A stretch of 64,000 nt of DNA, from NCBI RefSeq assembly GCF_015482775.1, contig NZ_CP058214.1:1782272-1846271 (forward strand). Direction: 5' to 3'. The notes beneath the pieces were generated by a model. That model was given only the letters and a program-made list of their open reading frames with translations. It was not told where the DNA came from and ran no database searches. This document shows, piece after piece, positions 17,940 through 24,696 of the stretch (positions within the stretch are counted from its first letter, which is position 1; every line of letters begins with the position of its first letter). The position numbers and the translations under genes were made by a program. The stretch comes from Kaustia mangrovi (GTDB lineage: Bacteria > Pseudomonadota > Alphaproteobacteria > Rhizobiales > Im1).

Positions 17940-18916
17940 CGGACGACACGCTCCTCTCCGTCGAGGGTCTGTGCATCGACCTGATGATCGGCGACCGCCC
18001 CCATTCCGCCGTCACCGATGTCTCCTTCTCGATCCGTCGCGGCGAGACCTTCGGGCTGGTCGGTGAGTCGGGTTGCGGCAAGAGCGTGACGTCGCTTGCC
18101 GTGATCGGTCTGCTGAAGCACCCCCTGATCCGTGCCGGCGGCCGCATCCTCCTCGATGGCGAGGACCTGACGACGGTGTCCGCCTCGCGGATGCGCGCGC
18201 TGCGCGGCGCGCGTATCGCCATGATCTTCCAGGAACCGATGACGGCGCTCAATCCGCTCTCCCCCATCGGCCGGCAGATCGCGGAGATGTTCGTGCTGCA
18301 CAAGGGCGCGACGTGGCACGAGGCGGATCGGCTGGCGGTCAAGGCGCTCGGCAATGTGCGCGTGCCGGCGCCGGAGCGCCGCGTCAAGGATTACCCCCAC
18401 CAGCTTTCGGGCGGGATGCGCCAGCGCGTGATGATCGCGATCGCGCTCGCCTGCGACCCCGATCTCCTGCTCGCCGACGAGCCGACGACCGCGCTCGACG
18501 TGACGGTGCAGGCGGAGATCCTGGAACTGATTCGCGACCTGTCCTCGGCACGCGGCACGGCGGTGATGATGATCAGCCACGATCTCGGGCTGATCGCGAA
18601 TATGTGCGCGCGCGTCGGCGTCATGTATGCCGGCCGCCTCGTGGAGCAGCAGGAGGCGGGGCTCGTCTTCCGCAATCCGCAGCACCCCTATACCCAGGGG
18701 CTGATCGCGTCGCTGCCGCTTCTGGGCGCGCGCGCCAAGCATGGGCGAAAGGCGTTGAACGAGATCCGCGGCGTGGTGCCGGCGGTTGCGGATTTCCCCA
18801 AGGGATGCCGCTTCAACCCGCGCTGCGAACGGCGCACGGAGCTGTGTGTCGAGACCGATCCCGACCGCACGCGGCTTGAGAGCGGCGGCTTCGTGAGGTG
18901 TCACCATCATGGATGA
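17936..18916 (+). CDS. Dipeptide-type ABC transporter ATPase (DppD-like)
   Basis: 326 residues. Walker A GESGCGKS, signature LSGGMRQRV, Walker B LLLADEPTTALDVT and H-loop MMISHDLGLIA are all intact. The C terminus has the oligopeptide-transporter extension with GCRFNPRCERR and a Cys pair. The start at 17936 is fixed by the ATGA overlap with the permease gene. It heterodimerises with the next gene product to power import. Confidence 0.94.
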   Translation: MTDDTLLSVEGLCIDLMIGDRPHSAVTDVSFSIRRGETFGLVGESGCGKSVTSLAVIGLLKHPLIRAGGRILLDGEDLTTVSASRMRALRGARIAMIFQEPMTALNPLSPIGRQIAEMFVLHKGATWHEADRLAVKALGNVRVPAPERRVKDYPHQLSGGMRQRVMIAIALACDPDLLLADEPTTALDVTVQAEILELIRDLSSARGTAVMMISHDLGLIANMCARVGVMYAGRLVEQQEAGLVFRNPQHPYTQGLIASLPLLGARAKHGRKALNEIRGVVPAVADFPKGCRFNPRCERRTELCVETDPDRTRLESGGFVRCHHHG

Positions 18917-19898
18917 TCAGCACTCTCCCGCCGTCCTCAGGGTCGAGGACCTCAACGTCAAGTTCACGCTTGGCAGCGCGCTGTTCGGCAGCCGGCGGAC
19001 CGTGCACGCCGTCAATGGCGTCGACCTCGAGCTGCGCTCGGGCGAATGCTTAGGGCTGGTCGGCGAATCGGGGTGCGGAAAGTCGACGCTCGCGCTCTCG
19101 CTCATGGGCCTGCAATTGCCGACCGGCGGGCGCATCATTCTCGATGGCGAGGACATTTCGGCCCCCGGCGTCGACCGGCGCAAGCGGGCGCGCATGGCGC
19201 AGATCGTCTTCCAGGATCCCTATTCCTCGCTCAATCCGCGCCAGTCGGTCTGGCGAACGCTCGCGGCACCGCTGCGCCTGCACGGCATCACCGACAAGGA
19301 CGAGATCCGCGACCGGGTGACGGAGGCTCTGGGTCGCGTGGGGCTGCGGCCCGAGCTTGCCGACCGCTATCCGCACGAATTCTCCGGCGGTCAGCGTCAG
19401 CGCATCGGGATTGCCCGTGCGCTGATCCTCGAGCCGAAGATCATGGTCCTCGACGAGCCGGTCTCCGCGCTCGACGTCTCGATCCGCGCGCAGATCATCA
19501 ATCTGCTGCTGGAGATGAAGGAAACGCTCGGCCTCGCCTATGTCATGATCAGCCACGATCTCGGCGTCGTCGAGCATATGAGCGACCGTGTCGCGGTCAT
19601 GTATCTCGGACGCATCGTGGAGAGCGCGGACTGGAAAGCCATCTTCACCGAGCCGCGCCACCCCTATACGCGCGCGCTGATCTCCGCGATCCCCGACCCG
19701 TTCGGCAAGGGGATCGGCACGAAGATCGGCGGCGAGGTGCCCAACCCGATCGACCTGCCGACGGGCTGCAGCTTCCACCCGCGCTGTCCGCACGCCGCCG
19801 ATGCCTGCAGGCAGCCCCCCGTCCCCGAGCTGGAGGAGATCGACGAGGGGCATTTCGTCCGCTGCATCAGGGCCCGCGAGATCGGCCAAGGAGAATGA
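18909..19898 (+). CDS. Dipeptide-type ABC transporter ATPase (DppF-like)
   Basis: 329 residues, starting eight bases inside the preceding ATPase gene. Walker A GESGCGKST, signature SGGQRQRIGIARAL, Walker B IMVLDEPVSALDVS and the switch MISHDLGVVEHMSDR are complete, and the C-terminal GCSFHPRCPHAADAC extension is present. It is the second ATPase of the importer. Confidence 0.94.
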   Translation: MDDQHSPAVLRVEDLNVKFTLGSALFGSRRTVHAVNGVDLELRSGECLGLVGESGCGKSTLALSLMGLQLPTGGRIILDGEDISAPGVDRRKRARMAQIVFQDPYSSLNPRQSVWRTLAAPLRLHGITDKDEIRDRVTEALGRVGLRPELADRYPHEFSGGQRQRIGIARALILEPKIMVLDEPVSALDVSIRAQIINLLLEMKETLGLAYVMISHDLGVVEHMSDRVAVMYLGRIVESADWKAIFTEPRHPYTRALISAIPDPFGKGIGTKIGGEVPNPIDLPTGCSFHPRCPHAADACRQPPVPELEEIDEGHFVRCIRAREIGQGE

Positions 19899-19899
19899 C

Positions 19900-20889
19900 G
19901 TGACCGCGCCTGCACGAAACACCCCGCCCGCCGCGACCGATACGCCGCTGGAAACCGTGGCCTTCAGCGCGCTCCAGCCCGGCCCGCGCCTTCTCGTTCT
20001 GGGCGGCGTCCACGGCGACGAGACCTGCGGCCCCGACGCGATACGGCGCGCGATCGAGGAGCTCCGCTCGGGCGCCATCGGGCTGCGGCGCGGCAGCGTC
20101 ACCTTCGTTCCCGTCGCCAACCCGAAGGCCTATTCCAGCCGCACGCGCGAGGGCGACCGCAATCTCAACCGGAACCTGCACGACAAGCCGGTGCCGCTCG
20201 ACCACGAGGACCGCGTCGGGAACCGGCTCTGCGCGCTCCTGCGCACCCACGACGTGCTGCTCGACATCCATTCCTTCACCGGCGAGGGCGAGCCCTTCGT
20301 GTTCTTCGGCCCGCCCGACAATGACGGCGGGATGGAACCCTTCCGTCAGGCCGATGCCGAATTCGCCTTCGCCTCTCAGCTCGGCGTTTCGACCATCATC
20401 CATGGCTGGCTGGAGAATTATGCCAGGCTGATCGACGCCAGGACGCGCCTCCATCTGCCCCCGCTGTCGCCGGCGGAAGGCCATGGAACCACCGAATATA
20501 TGCGCTTCGCCGGCGGCTATGCGGCCACCATCGAATGCGGCCGCCACGACGACCCGGCCTCCGCCGAGATCGCCTATGCGGCCATCGGCCACGCGCTGGC
20601 GAGCCTTTCGCTGATCGATACGGATACGCCGCCCCCACGGGCCGAGACCGTCATCCACATGACCGATATCGTCATCTGCGAGGACGATGGCGACCGCATC
20701 GAGGGCGACTGGAAGACCGGCGGGGCCGTACCCGCCGGCAGCATCATCGCCAGACGTGCCGACGGCACCGCTGTCGAGGCACCGCGGGACGGCTACATCA
20801 TCTTTCCCAACCCGAATGCCAGGCGCGGGGAGACGATCTGCCATTTCGGCGTGACCAGCGATCGTGGCCCGCGCGCCGACACCCGTTAG
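19900..20889 (+). CDS. Succinylglutamate desuccinylase/aspartoacylase family zinc deacylase
   Basis: 329 residues. GTG at 19900 is preceded by CAAGGAGAA, and the gene begins one base after the upstream stop. LGGVHGDETCG supplies zinc-binding His and Glu and LLDIHSFTG the third zinc His, the AstE/AspA arrangement. RNLNRNLH is the substrate-binding Arg-Asn motif. These enzymes remove an acyl or aspartyl group from an N-acyl amino acid. As the last gene of the importer operon it probably deacylates the imported compound or a product of the M81/YtcJ enzymes. An IS3 scar abuts its 3' end. Confidence 0.88.
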   Translation: MTAPARNTPPAATDTPLETVAFSALQPGPRLLVLGGVHGDETCGPDAIRRAIEELRSGAIGLRRGSVTFVPVANPKAYSSRTREGDRNLNRNLHDKPVPLDHEDRVGNRLCALLRTHDVLLDIHSFTGEGEPFVFFGPPDNDGGMEPFRQADAEFAFASQLGVSTIIHGWLENYARLIDARTRLHLPPLSPAEGHGTTEYMRFAGGYAATIECGRHDDPASAEIAYAAIGHALASLSLIDTDTPPPRAETVIHMTDIVICEDDGDRIEGDWKTGGAVPAGSIIARRADGTAVEAPRDGYIIFPNPNARRGETICHFGVTSDRGPRADTR

Positions 20890-21092
20890 GCCGCCGAACC
20901 GGGCCTTCTGCTTGTAGAAGGTCGCATCCGGGATGCCGTACTTGCGGCAGATCTCCGCGGTCTTCATCCCAGCATCGTGCTCGCGGCTCATCCCGATGAT
21001 CTGCTCCTCCGAGAATCGGCTCTTTCTCATGGTCCATCCTTTCCATCGATGGACTCGACCATCTCATGGTCGGATTTCAGGGGGCTGGGTCA
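20887..21092 (-). mobile_element. IS3-family insertion sequence remnant (OrfA N terminus plus one end)
   Basis: From 21030 leftward the minus strand encodes about 48 residues starting MRKSRFSEEQIIGMSREHDA and continuing with ICRKYGIPDATFYKQKARF, the helix-turn-helix N terminus of IS3-family OrfA. Similarity stops at about 20887, exactly at the end of the deacylase gene, and the rest of OrfA and all of OrfB are missing. The terminal sequence reads TGACCCAGCCCCCTGAAATC on the minus strand, ending at 21092, and looks like the left inverted repeat. It is a relic that cannot move by itself. Confidence 0.8.
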
Positions 21093-21110
21093 CTGCCAAC
21101 ATTCGAGAGG

Positions 21111-21776
21111 TCAGAGCGTCGCCAGATAGTCTCTGAACTCCTTGCCGACTTCAGGCGCAAAACGCTGCCTCTGGATCTCGACTTGCTCGATACGATCCAC
21201 ACGGAAATTGCGAAACGAGTCTTTCATTTCACACCAGGCGGTCAGCAGCCATACGGTGTCGAATGCTGTCAGGCCCAGCGGTCGTAACCTGCGCTGGCTG
21301 CGATTCCCGTTCAAATCCAGATAGTCTATGGTCACTTTCCGGCGCAGATGGATCGCCTCACGCAGAGGCGCGAGAAACGGCAGCGAACCGATGCTCGACG
21401 ACACCGCCAATATGCGAAGATCGCGAACCGCCCCCTTGTCGGCATCCGGCAACAGGGCCTCGACCTTGCCTGCAACCTGACGCGCGGCCTCGGCGAGGGC
21501 ATCGTCGCCGCGTGCAGCAACGAGTTTCATCCCAATCGCGATTGCGTCCAGCTCATCCTTGCTGAAGTGAAGCGGCGGCAGAAAGTAGCCCCGCTCGAGC
21601 TGATATCCGATCCCGCCCTCGCCGCGGATCGGCGCGCCCATGGCCTGCAACGAGGCAATGTCTCGATAGATCGTTCGCTCCGAGACACCTGTGTGGTCCG
21701 CCAGTTCCCGCGCACTTGCCGGACGGCTGTTCAAACGAAGCCGGTCGAGCAAGGCGAACAGTCTTGCCGCACGCAT
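21111..21776 (-). CDS. YafY-like HTH/WYL-domain transcriptional regulator
   Basis: 221 residues. The start at 21776 is chosen for AGGGGA just upstream. The N-terminal HTH reads ARELADHTGVSERTIYRDIA, then QAMGAPIRGEGGIGYQLERG. The C-terminal half is the WYL domain, with VTIDYLDLNGNRSQRRLRPL and TVWLLTAWCEMKDSFRNFRV. WYL regulators sense small ligands or nucleic acids. This one is divergent from the gene at 21864, with 87 bases between start codons, and probably controls it. Confidence 0.9.
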   Translation of the reverse strand: MRAARLFALLDRLRLNSRPASARELADHTGVSERTIYRDIASLQAMGAPIRGEGGIGYQLERGYFLPPLHFSKDELDAIAIGMKLVAARGDDALAEAARQVAGKVEALLPDADKGAVRDLRILAVSSSIGSLPFLAPLREAIHLRRKVTIDYLDLNGNRSQRRLRPLGLTAFDTVWLLTAWCEMKDSFRNFRVDRIEQVEIQRQRFAPEVGKEFRDYLATL

Positions 21777-21863
21777 GCCGTCCCCTGACAGTTTTTGACA
21801 ATCCCTCTCTTTATGCATGTGCGAACTGTTGAGGACAACACAACGACAGCAAAGGACGGCACA

Positions 21864-22502
21864 ATGTTGATCAGGCCAAATGCGGCGGCCCGGGTGATGG
21901 GATTTGCACGCTACGAACGACTGGAAAGGGTCGCGCCCGAAGATGTGCTCGCAGCCGCGCTGCACTGGCAAGAGGACTTCCTCGCGGCGCAGGACGGCAT
22001 CCTCTTCCATGCATTCCTCGGCAATCTGGGCGGACAGTTCGCAGATGTGATCCTGGCACGCGACGAAGCCTCTTTCGACGCCATGTCAAAGACCCACGCC
22101 GCCGCGCAGAGCTCCCGGGATTTCTTGGCGCTGCTCGATCCCGCCAGCATCCGCCTGAGCCGGAACATCATCTTGAAAGACGGGATCATGCCGCCAACGG
22201 ATTTTTCCTGCGTCGAGTTCGGCACGTTCCGGCTTTCCGAAAGCGTCGATGCAACGGCCGATGACGTGCAACGCGCGTCAGACCATATCGACGCGACCTA
22301 TCTGAAAGGGTCTGCGAACACGCGTGCTCATTTTGTCAGTCAGATCGACGAACGCACCTTTAGCGAGACAGTCTTTGGGCAGACGATGGCCGCCACTCGC
22401 CGCATCTGCGCAGGCTATGTCGGCGACCCGGACTGCGAAGAGCTTCTTGGACTGTTCGATCCCCAGAGCGTCGATCTCGACTTCTGGTTTCCTCTCGCCT
22501 GA
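21864..22502 (+). CDS. Uncharacterised protein divergent from the WYL regulator
   Basis: 212 residues, read from 21864 because AAAGGACGG lies just upstream; an in-frame ATG at 21795 would overlap the divergent promoter. I do not recognise the family with certainty. Features are an N-terminal dimeric alpha/beta-barrel-like pattern (GFARYERLERV, then HWQEDFLAAQDGILFHAFLG) and a second half that may repeat the fold (CVEFGTFRLSESVDATADDV). Such two-domain proteins often pair with YafY-type regulators. No membrane segments or signal peptide are seen. The first ICE leader element starts within ten bases of its stop. Confidence 0.6.
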   Translation: MLIRPNAAARVMGFARYERLERVAPEDVLAAALHWQEDFLAAQDGILFHAFLGNLGGQFADVILARDEASFDAMSKTHAAAQSSRDFLALLDPASIRLSRNIILKDGIMPPTDFSCVEFGTFRLSESVDATADDVQRASDHIDATYLKGSANTRAHFVSQIDERTFSETVFGQTMAATRRICAGYVGDPDCEELLGLFDPQSVDLDFWFPLA

Positions 22503-22510
22503 TGCCCGGA

Positions 22511-22608
22511 CTACCGGTCTGACAGAGAAAGAGGCGGGCCGGTTTCTTCGCGACGGGTCTGGAGGTCGAGAGAGAGGCTCTCGACGCCCGCCGCGGAGAC
22601 CTGACATG
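22511..22608 (+). repeat. Isolated copy 1 of ICE leader element (terminator plus two-stem leader)
   Basis: A terminator-like stem (22513-22520 with 22536-22543) is followed by a two-stem leader: outer arms 22549-22557 and 22587-22595 (one mismatch), inner arms GTCGAG/CTCGAC at 22565-22570 and 22580-22585, loop AGAGAGGCT. It matches copies before the DUF932 and ParB-like genes at 47522 and 48846. After the leader an ATG at 22606 opens only 18 codons, so the gene it once served is gone. It is evidence of an older related element left of the present ICE end. Confidence 0.75.
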
Positions 22609-22757
22609 TCCGGAACCGGCTGCGCATTCCATGGATCAGCCCTTCTTCGCAAGCCGATGTGAAACCGTGTCGCCACCTGCGAGCGCATTAAAAGCGAACG
22701 CCGCGCCCCATGGCATAACAGAAGCGGTCGAGGCTCCAATCGCCGCTGGATGAAAGT
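22609..22757. other. Non-coding scar between leader copy 1 and integrase fragment
   Basis: No gene is supported here. The 18-codon reading frame from 22606 ends at 22662 and resembles no backbone protein. The stretch is best read as debris from a deletion between an ICE backbone segment and an integrase gene. Confidence 0.5.
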
Positions 22758-23051
22758 TCAGTGGCAGGTCAGTCGGATATCTGGATTATGACCGAGATCG
22801 GCGATGCGTGAGCTCTCGCCTGGCCGCTGGTCCGTCACTTCCTTGAGATAGATATCGATCAAATCGCCAAGGGTCGTCTTGCGCGATGCGCTTTGATCGA
22901 CGAAGACGCCGCGATCCGTTTCGGATTCGACCTGACGCACCTAGACCTGCGCATCCTTCTTTGTGCGGAATGTAGCGCTCTGGTTTGGCCAGCCTTTACG
23001 CCTGACTTGCACCGCCCACTGGTAAGGGGCTTTTTCGCGGATAGCCGCCAT
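22758..23051 (-). pseudogene. Tyrosine integrase N-terminal fragment with nonsense codon
   Basis: The minus-strand frame from 23051 reads MAAIREKAPYQWAVQVRRKG, the Arm/AP2-like N terminus common in phage-type integrases. After KDAQV an in-frame TAG (22941-22943) interrupts it, and the same frame continues VRQVESETDRGVFVD and TTLGDLIDIYLKEVTDQRPG, the start of the core-binding domain, before ending at 22758. The whole catalytic domain (R-H-R-Y) is missing. TAG where a Trp (TGG) is usual suggests a single G-to-A change. It is a decayed integrase from an earlier insertion at the same tRNA site. Confidence 0.75.
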
Positions 23052-23150
23052 TTGGATCGCTCCCGTGCTGTGACGGGTGTGCCAGAAAATCGTGAGCACG
23101 AACTGGTCACAATGACCACTTCCGCAAAGCATTGATTTTCATGGGGTTTT

Positions 23151-23195
23151 TGGCGCACCCGTCAGGATTCGAACCTGAGACCTCTGCCTTCGGAG
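23151..23195 (-). other. Attachment site: 3' half of a tRNA-Arg(CCG) gene
   Basis: Read on the minus strand, these 45 bases run from the anticodon loop (CTCCGAA, anticodon CCG) through the 3' anticodon arm, variable loop, T arm (TCAGG-TTCGAAT-CCTGA), 3' acceptor strand CGGGTGC, discriminator G and CCA. The 5' half is absent: the DNA beyond 23195 cannot form the D arm or the matching GCACCCG acceptor strand. A tRNA 3' half ending at the anticodon loop, 179 bases from an integrase gene, is the classic att duplication of a tyrosine-integrase element. The intact tRNA should lie at the far end of the island. Confidence 0.82.
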
Positions 23196-23373
23196 CTGGT
23201 CTAAGGACCTATCCGAATTGCGCGATAGAGCCCGCCAGAGCACTCTAACTACCTGAAATAGATTGATTTTCAGAATCAGAGCTCCGAAGTCTCTATCCGT
23301 GAATACGCCTTGATTTCCGCCCGCGTGCTTGCGTGGTGCTTACTCGAAATCGGGGCTTCCGAGGGACGGGAGC

Positions 23374-24696
23374 ATGACCAAACTGACCAAACGGTTTGTA
23401 GAAGCCGTCGAGCCGCAGAGCAAAGGTCACGTCGTCTGGGACGACGAATTGCCGGGCTTTGGTCTTCGCGTCTATCCCTCCGGTAAGCGCAGCTACATCG
23501 TCCAGTACCGGTCCCGTGGCCGCTCGCGTCGCTACACGATCGGCCTTCATGGTGTATGGACCCCCGAGACTGCGCGCCGCGAAGCCAAGGCCCTGCTCGG
23601 ACAGGTCGCCCATGGCGGTGATCCTGCTGAAGAGCGAGAGGAAGACCGCAAGGCGCTGACCATCAAGCAGCTATGTGAGCAGTATATCGCCGACATGGAA
23701 GCCGGCCTCATCCTGGGGAAAGGCGGCAGGCCGAAGAAAGACACCACCATCGCCACCGATGTCGGCCGTATCCGCAGGCACATCATTCCTCTTCTCGGGA
23801 CGCGGCGTGTGCGGGACATCACCAAGCCGGACATGAACAACCTGATGAAGGACATCATCGCCGGCAAGACACGCGTGACCATGAAGACCGAAAAGCTTCG
23901 CGGCAAGGCCATCGTCCGCGGCGGACGTGGAACAGCAATCCGAACGATGGGACTGCTTGGCGGCATCTTCTCCTATGCAGTCGAAGCCGGGGTGATCGAA
24001 CACAACCCAACGCATGGCCTTCGCAAGCCGAAATACCAGGTTCGCGATCGCCGACTCAGCGAAGCTGAGTACCGGATTTTGGGAGACATCCTTCGGCAAG
24101 CACAGCAAAGCGATCGCTTTAGAATACATGCCGAGATCCTCAGGCTGATTACGCTGACCGGCTGCCGGCGCGGAGAAATCGTCAACCTCAAATGGAGCGA
24201 GGTAGATCTTGAGGGTAGCTGTCTACGACTGGTCGATAGCAAGGAAGGCTCCTCGGTTCGCCCGGTGGGCCTTCCGGTCGTGGAATATCTGGAGAAGGAA
24301 CGACCGCACAGAACCGGAACCTACGTCTTTCCCGGCCAAGGTATTGACAACGCGGTCGGGAACTTTCCGCAGAGCTGGAAGAAACTGTTCAAGGACACGC
24401 CACTCTGGGACGTGACGCCTCACATATTGCGGCACAGTTTCGCGAGTATCGCGAACGACCTTGGCTTCACCGAGATCACCATCGCCGCGCTGATTGGTCA
24501 TGCCAAAGGGTCTGTAACCAGCAAGTATGTCCACACGCTGGATTCTACGCTTATCATGGCTGCGGATACGGTGTCCGGCTATGTGAAAGCGCTGCTCGAA
24601 GGCGTTGAGTTCAGGCGGAACAGCTATACGCTGGACCGACAATCCCGACAAAGTGCGATCAACGAAATGTTGAACGATGCTCATCCAACCACTTAG
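23374..24696 (+). CDS. int: Tyrosine site-specific integrase (DUF4102 N terminus)
   Basis: 440 residues. The start at 23374 follows GGGACGGGAG. The N-terminal DUF4102 Arm-binding domain includes VWDDELPGFGLRVYPSGKRS. The catalytic domain carries the first Arg in TGCRRGEIVNLKW, HxxR in HILRHSF and the nucleophile Tyr in TSKYVHTLD. Length and layout are normal for ICE and island integrases. It reads away from the tRNA half-site and should recombine att sites within the tRNA-Arg gene. Its stop overlaps the stop of the convergent methyltransferase gene (24693-24696). Confidence 0.94.
   Translation: MTKLTKRFVEAVEPQSKGHVVWDDELPGFGLRVYPSGKRSYIVQYRSRGRSRRYTIGLHGVWTPETARREAKALLGQVAHGGDPAEEREEDRKALTIKQLCEQYIADMEAGLILGKGGRPKKDTTIATDVGRIRRHIIPLLGTRRVRDITKPDMNNLMKDIIAGKTRVTMKTEKLRGKAIVRGGRGTAIRTMGLLGGIFSYAVEAGVIEHNPTHGLRKPKYQVRDRRLSEAEYRILGDILRQAQQSDRFRIHAEILRLITLTGCRRGEIVNLKWSEVDLEGSCLRLVDSKEGSSVRPVGLPVVEYLEKERPHRTGTYVFPGQGIDNAVGNFPQSWKKLFKDTPLWDVTPHILRHSFASIANDLGFTEITIAALIGHAKGSVTSKYVHTLDSTLIMAADTVSGYVKALLEGVEFRRNSYTLDRQSRQSAINEMLNDAHPTT

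Noticed and set aside
19867..21030. A 387-codon minus-strand protein beginning with a transposase-like N terminus
   Set aside because: Only the first ~48 codons match IS3 OrfA. The rest is antisense to the AstE/AspA gene.
23151..23240. A complete tRNA gene on the minus strand
   Set aside because: The 3' half is perfect, but the DNA past the anticodon loop cannot form a D arm or the GCACCCG acceptor strand. It is an att half-site.
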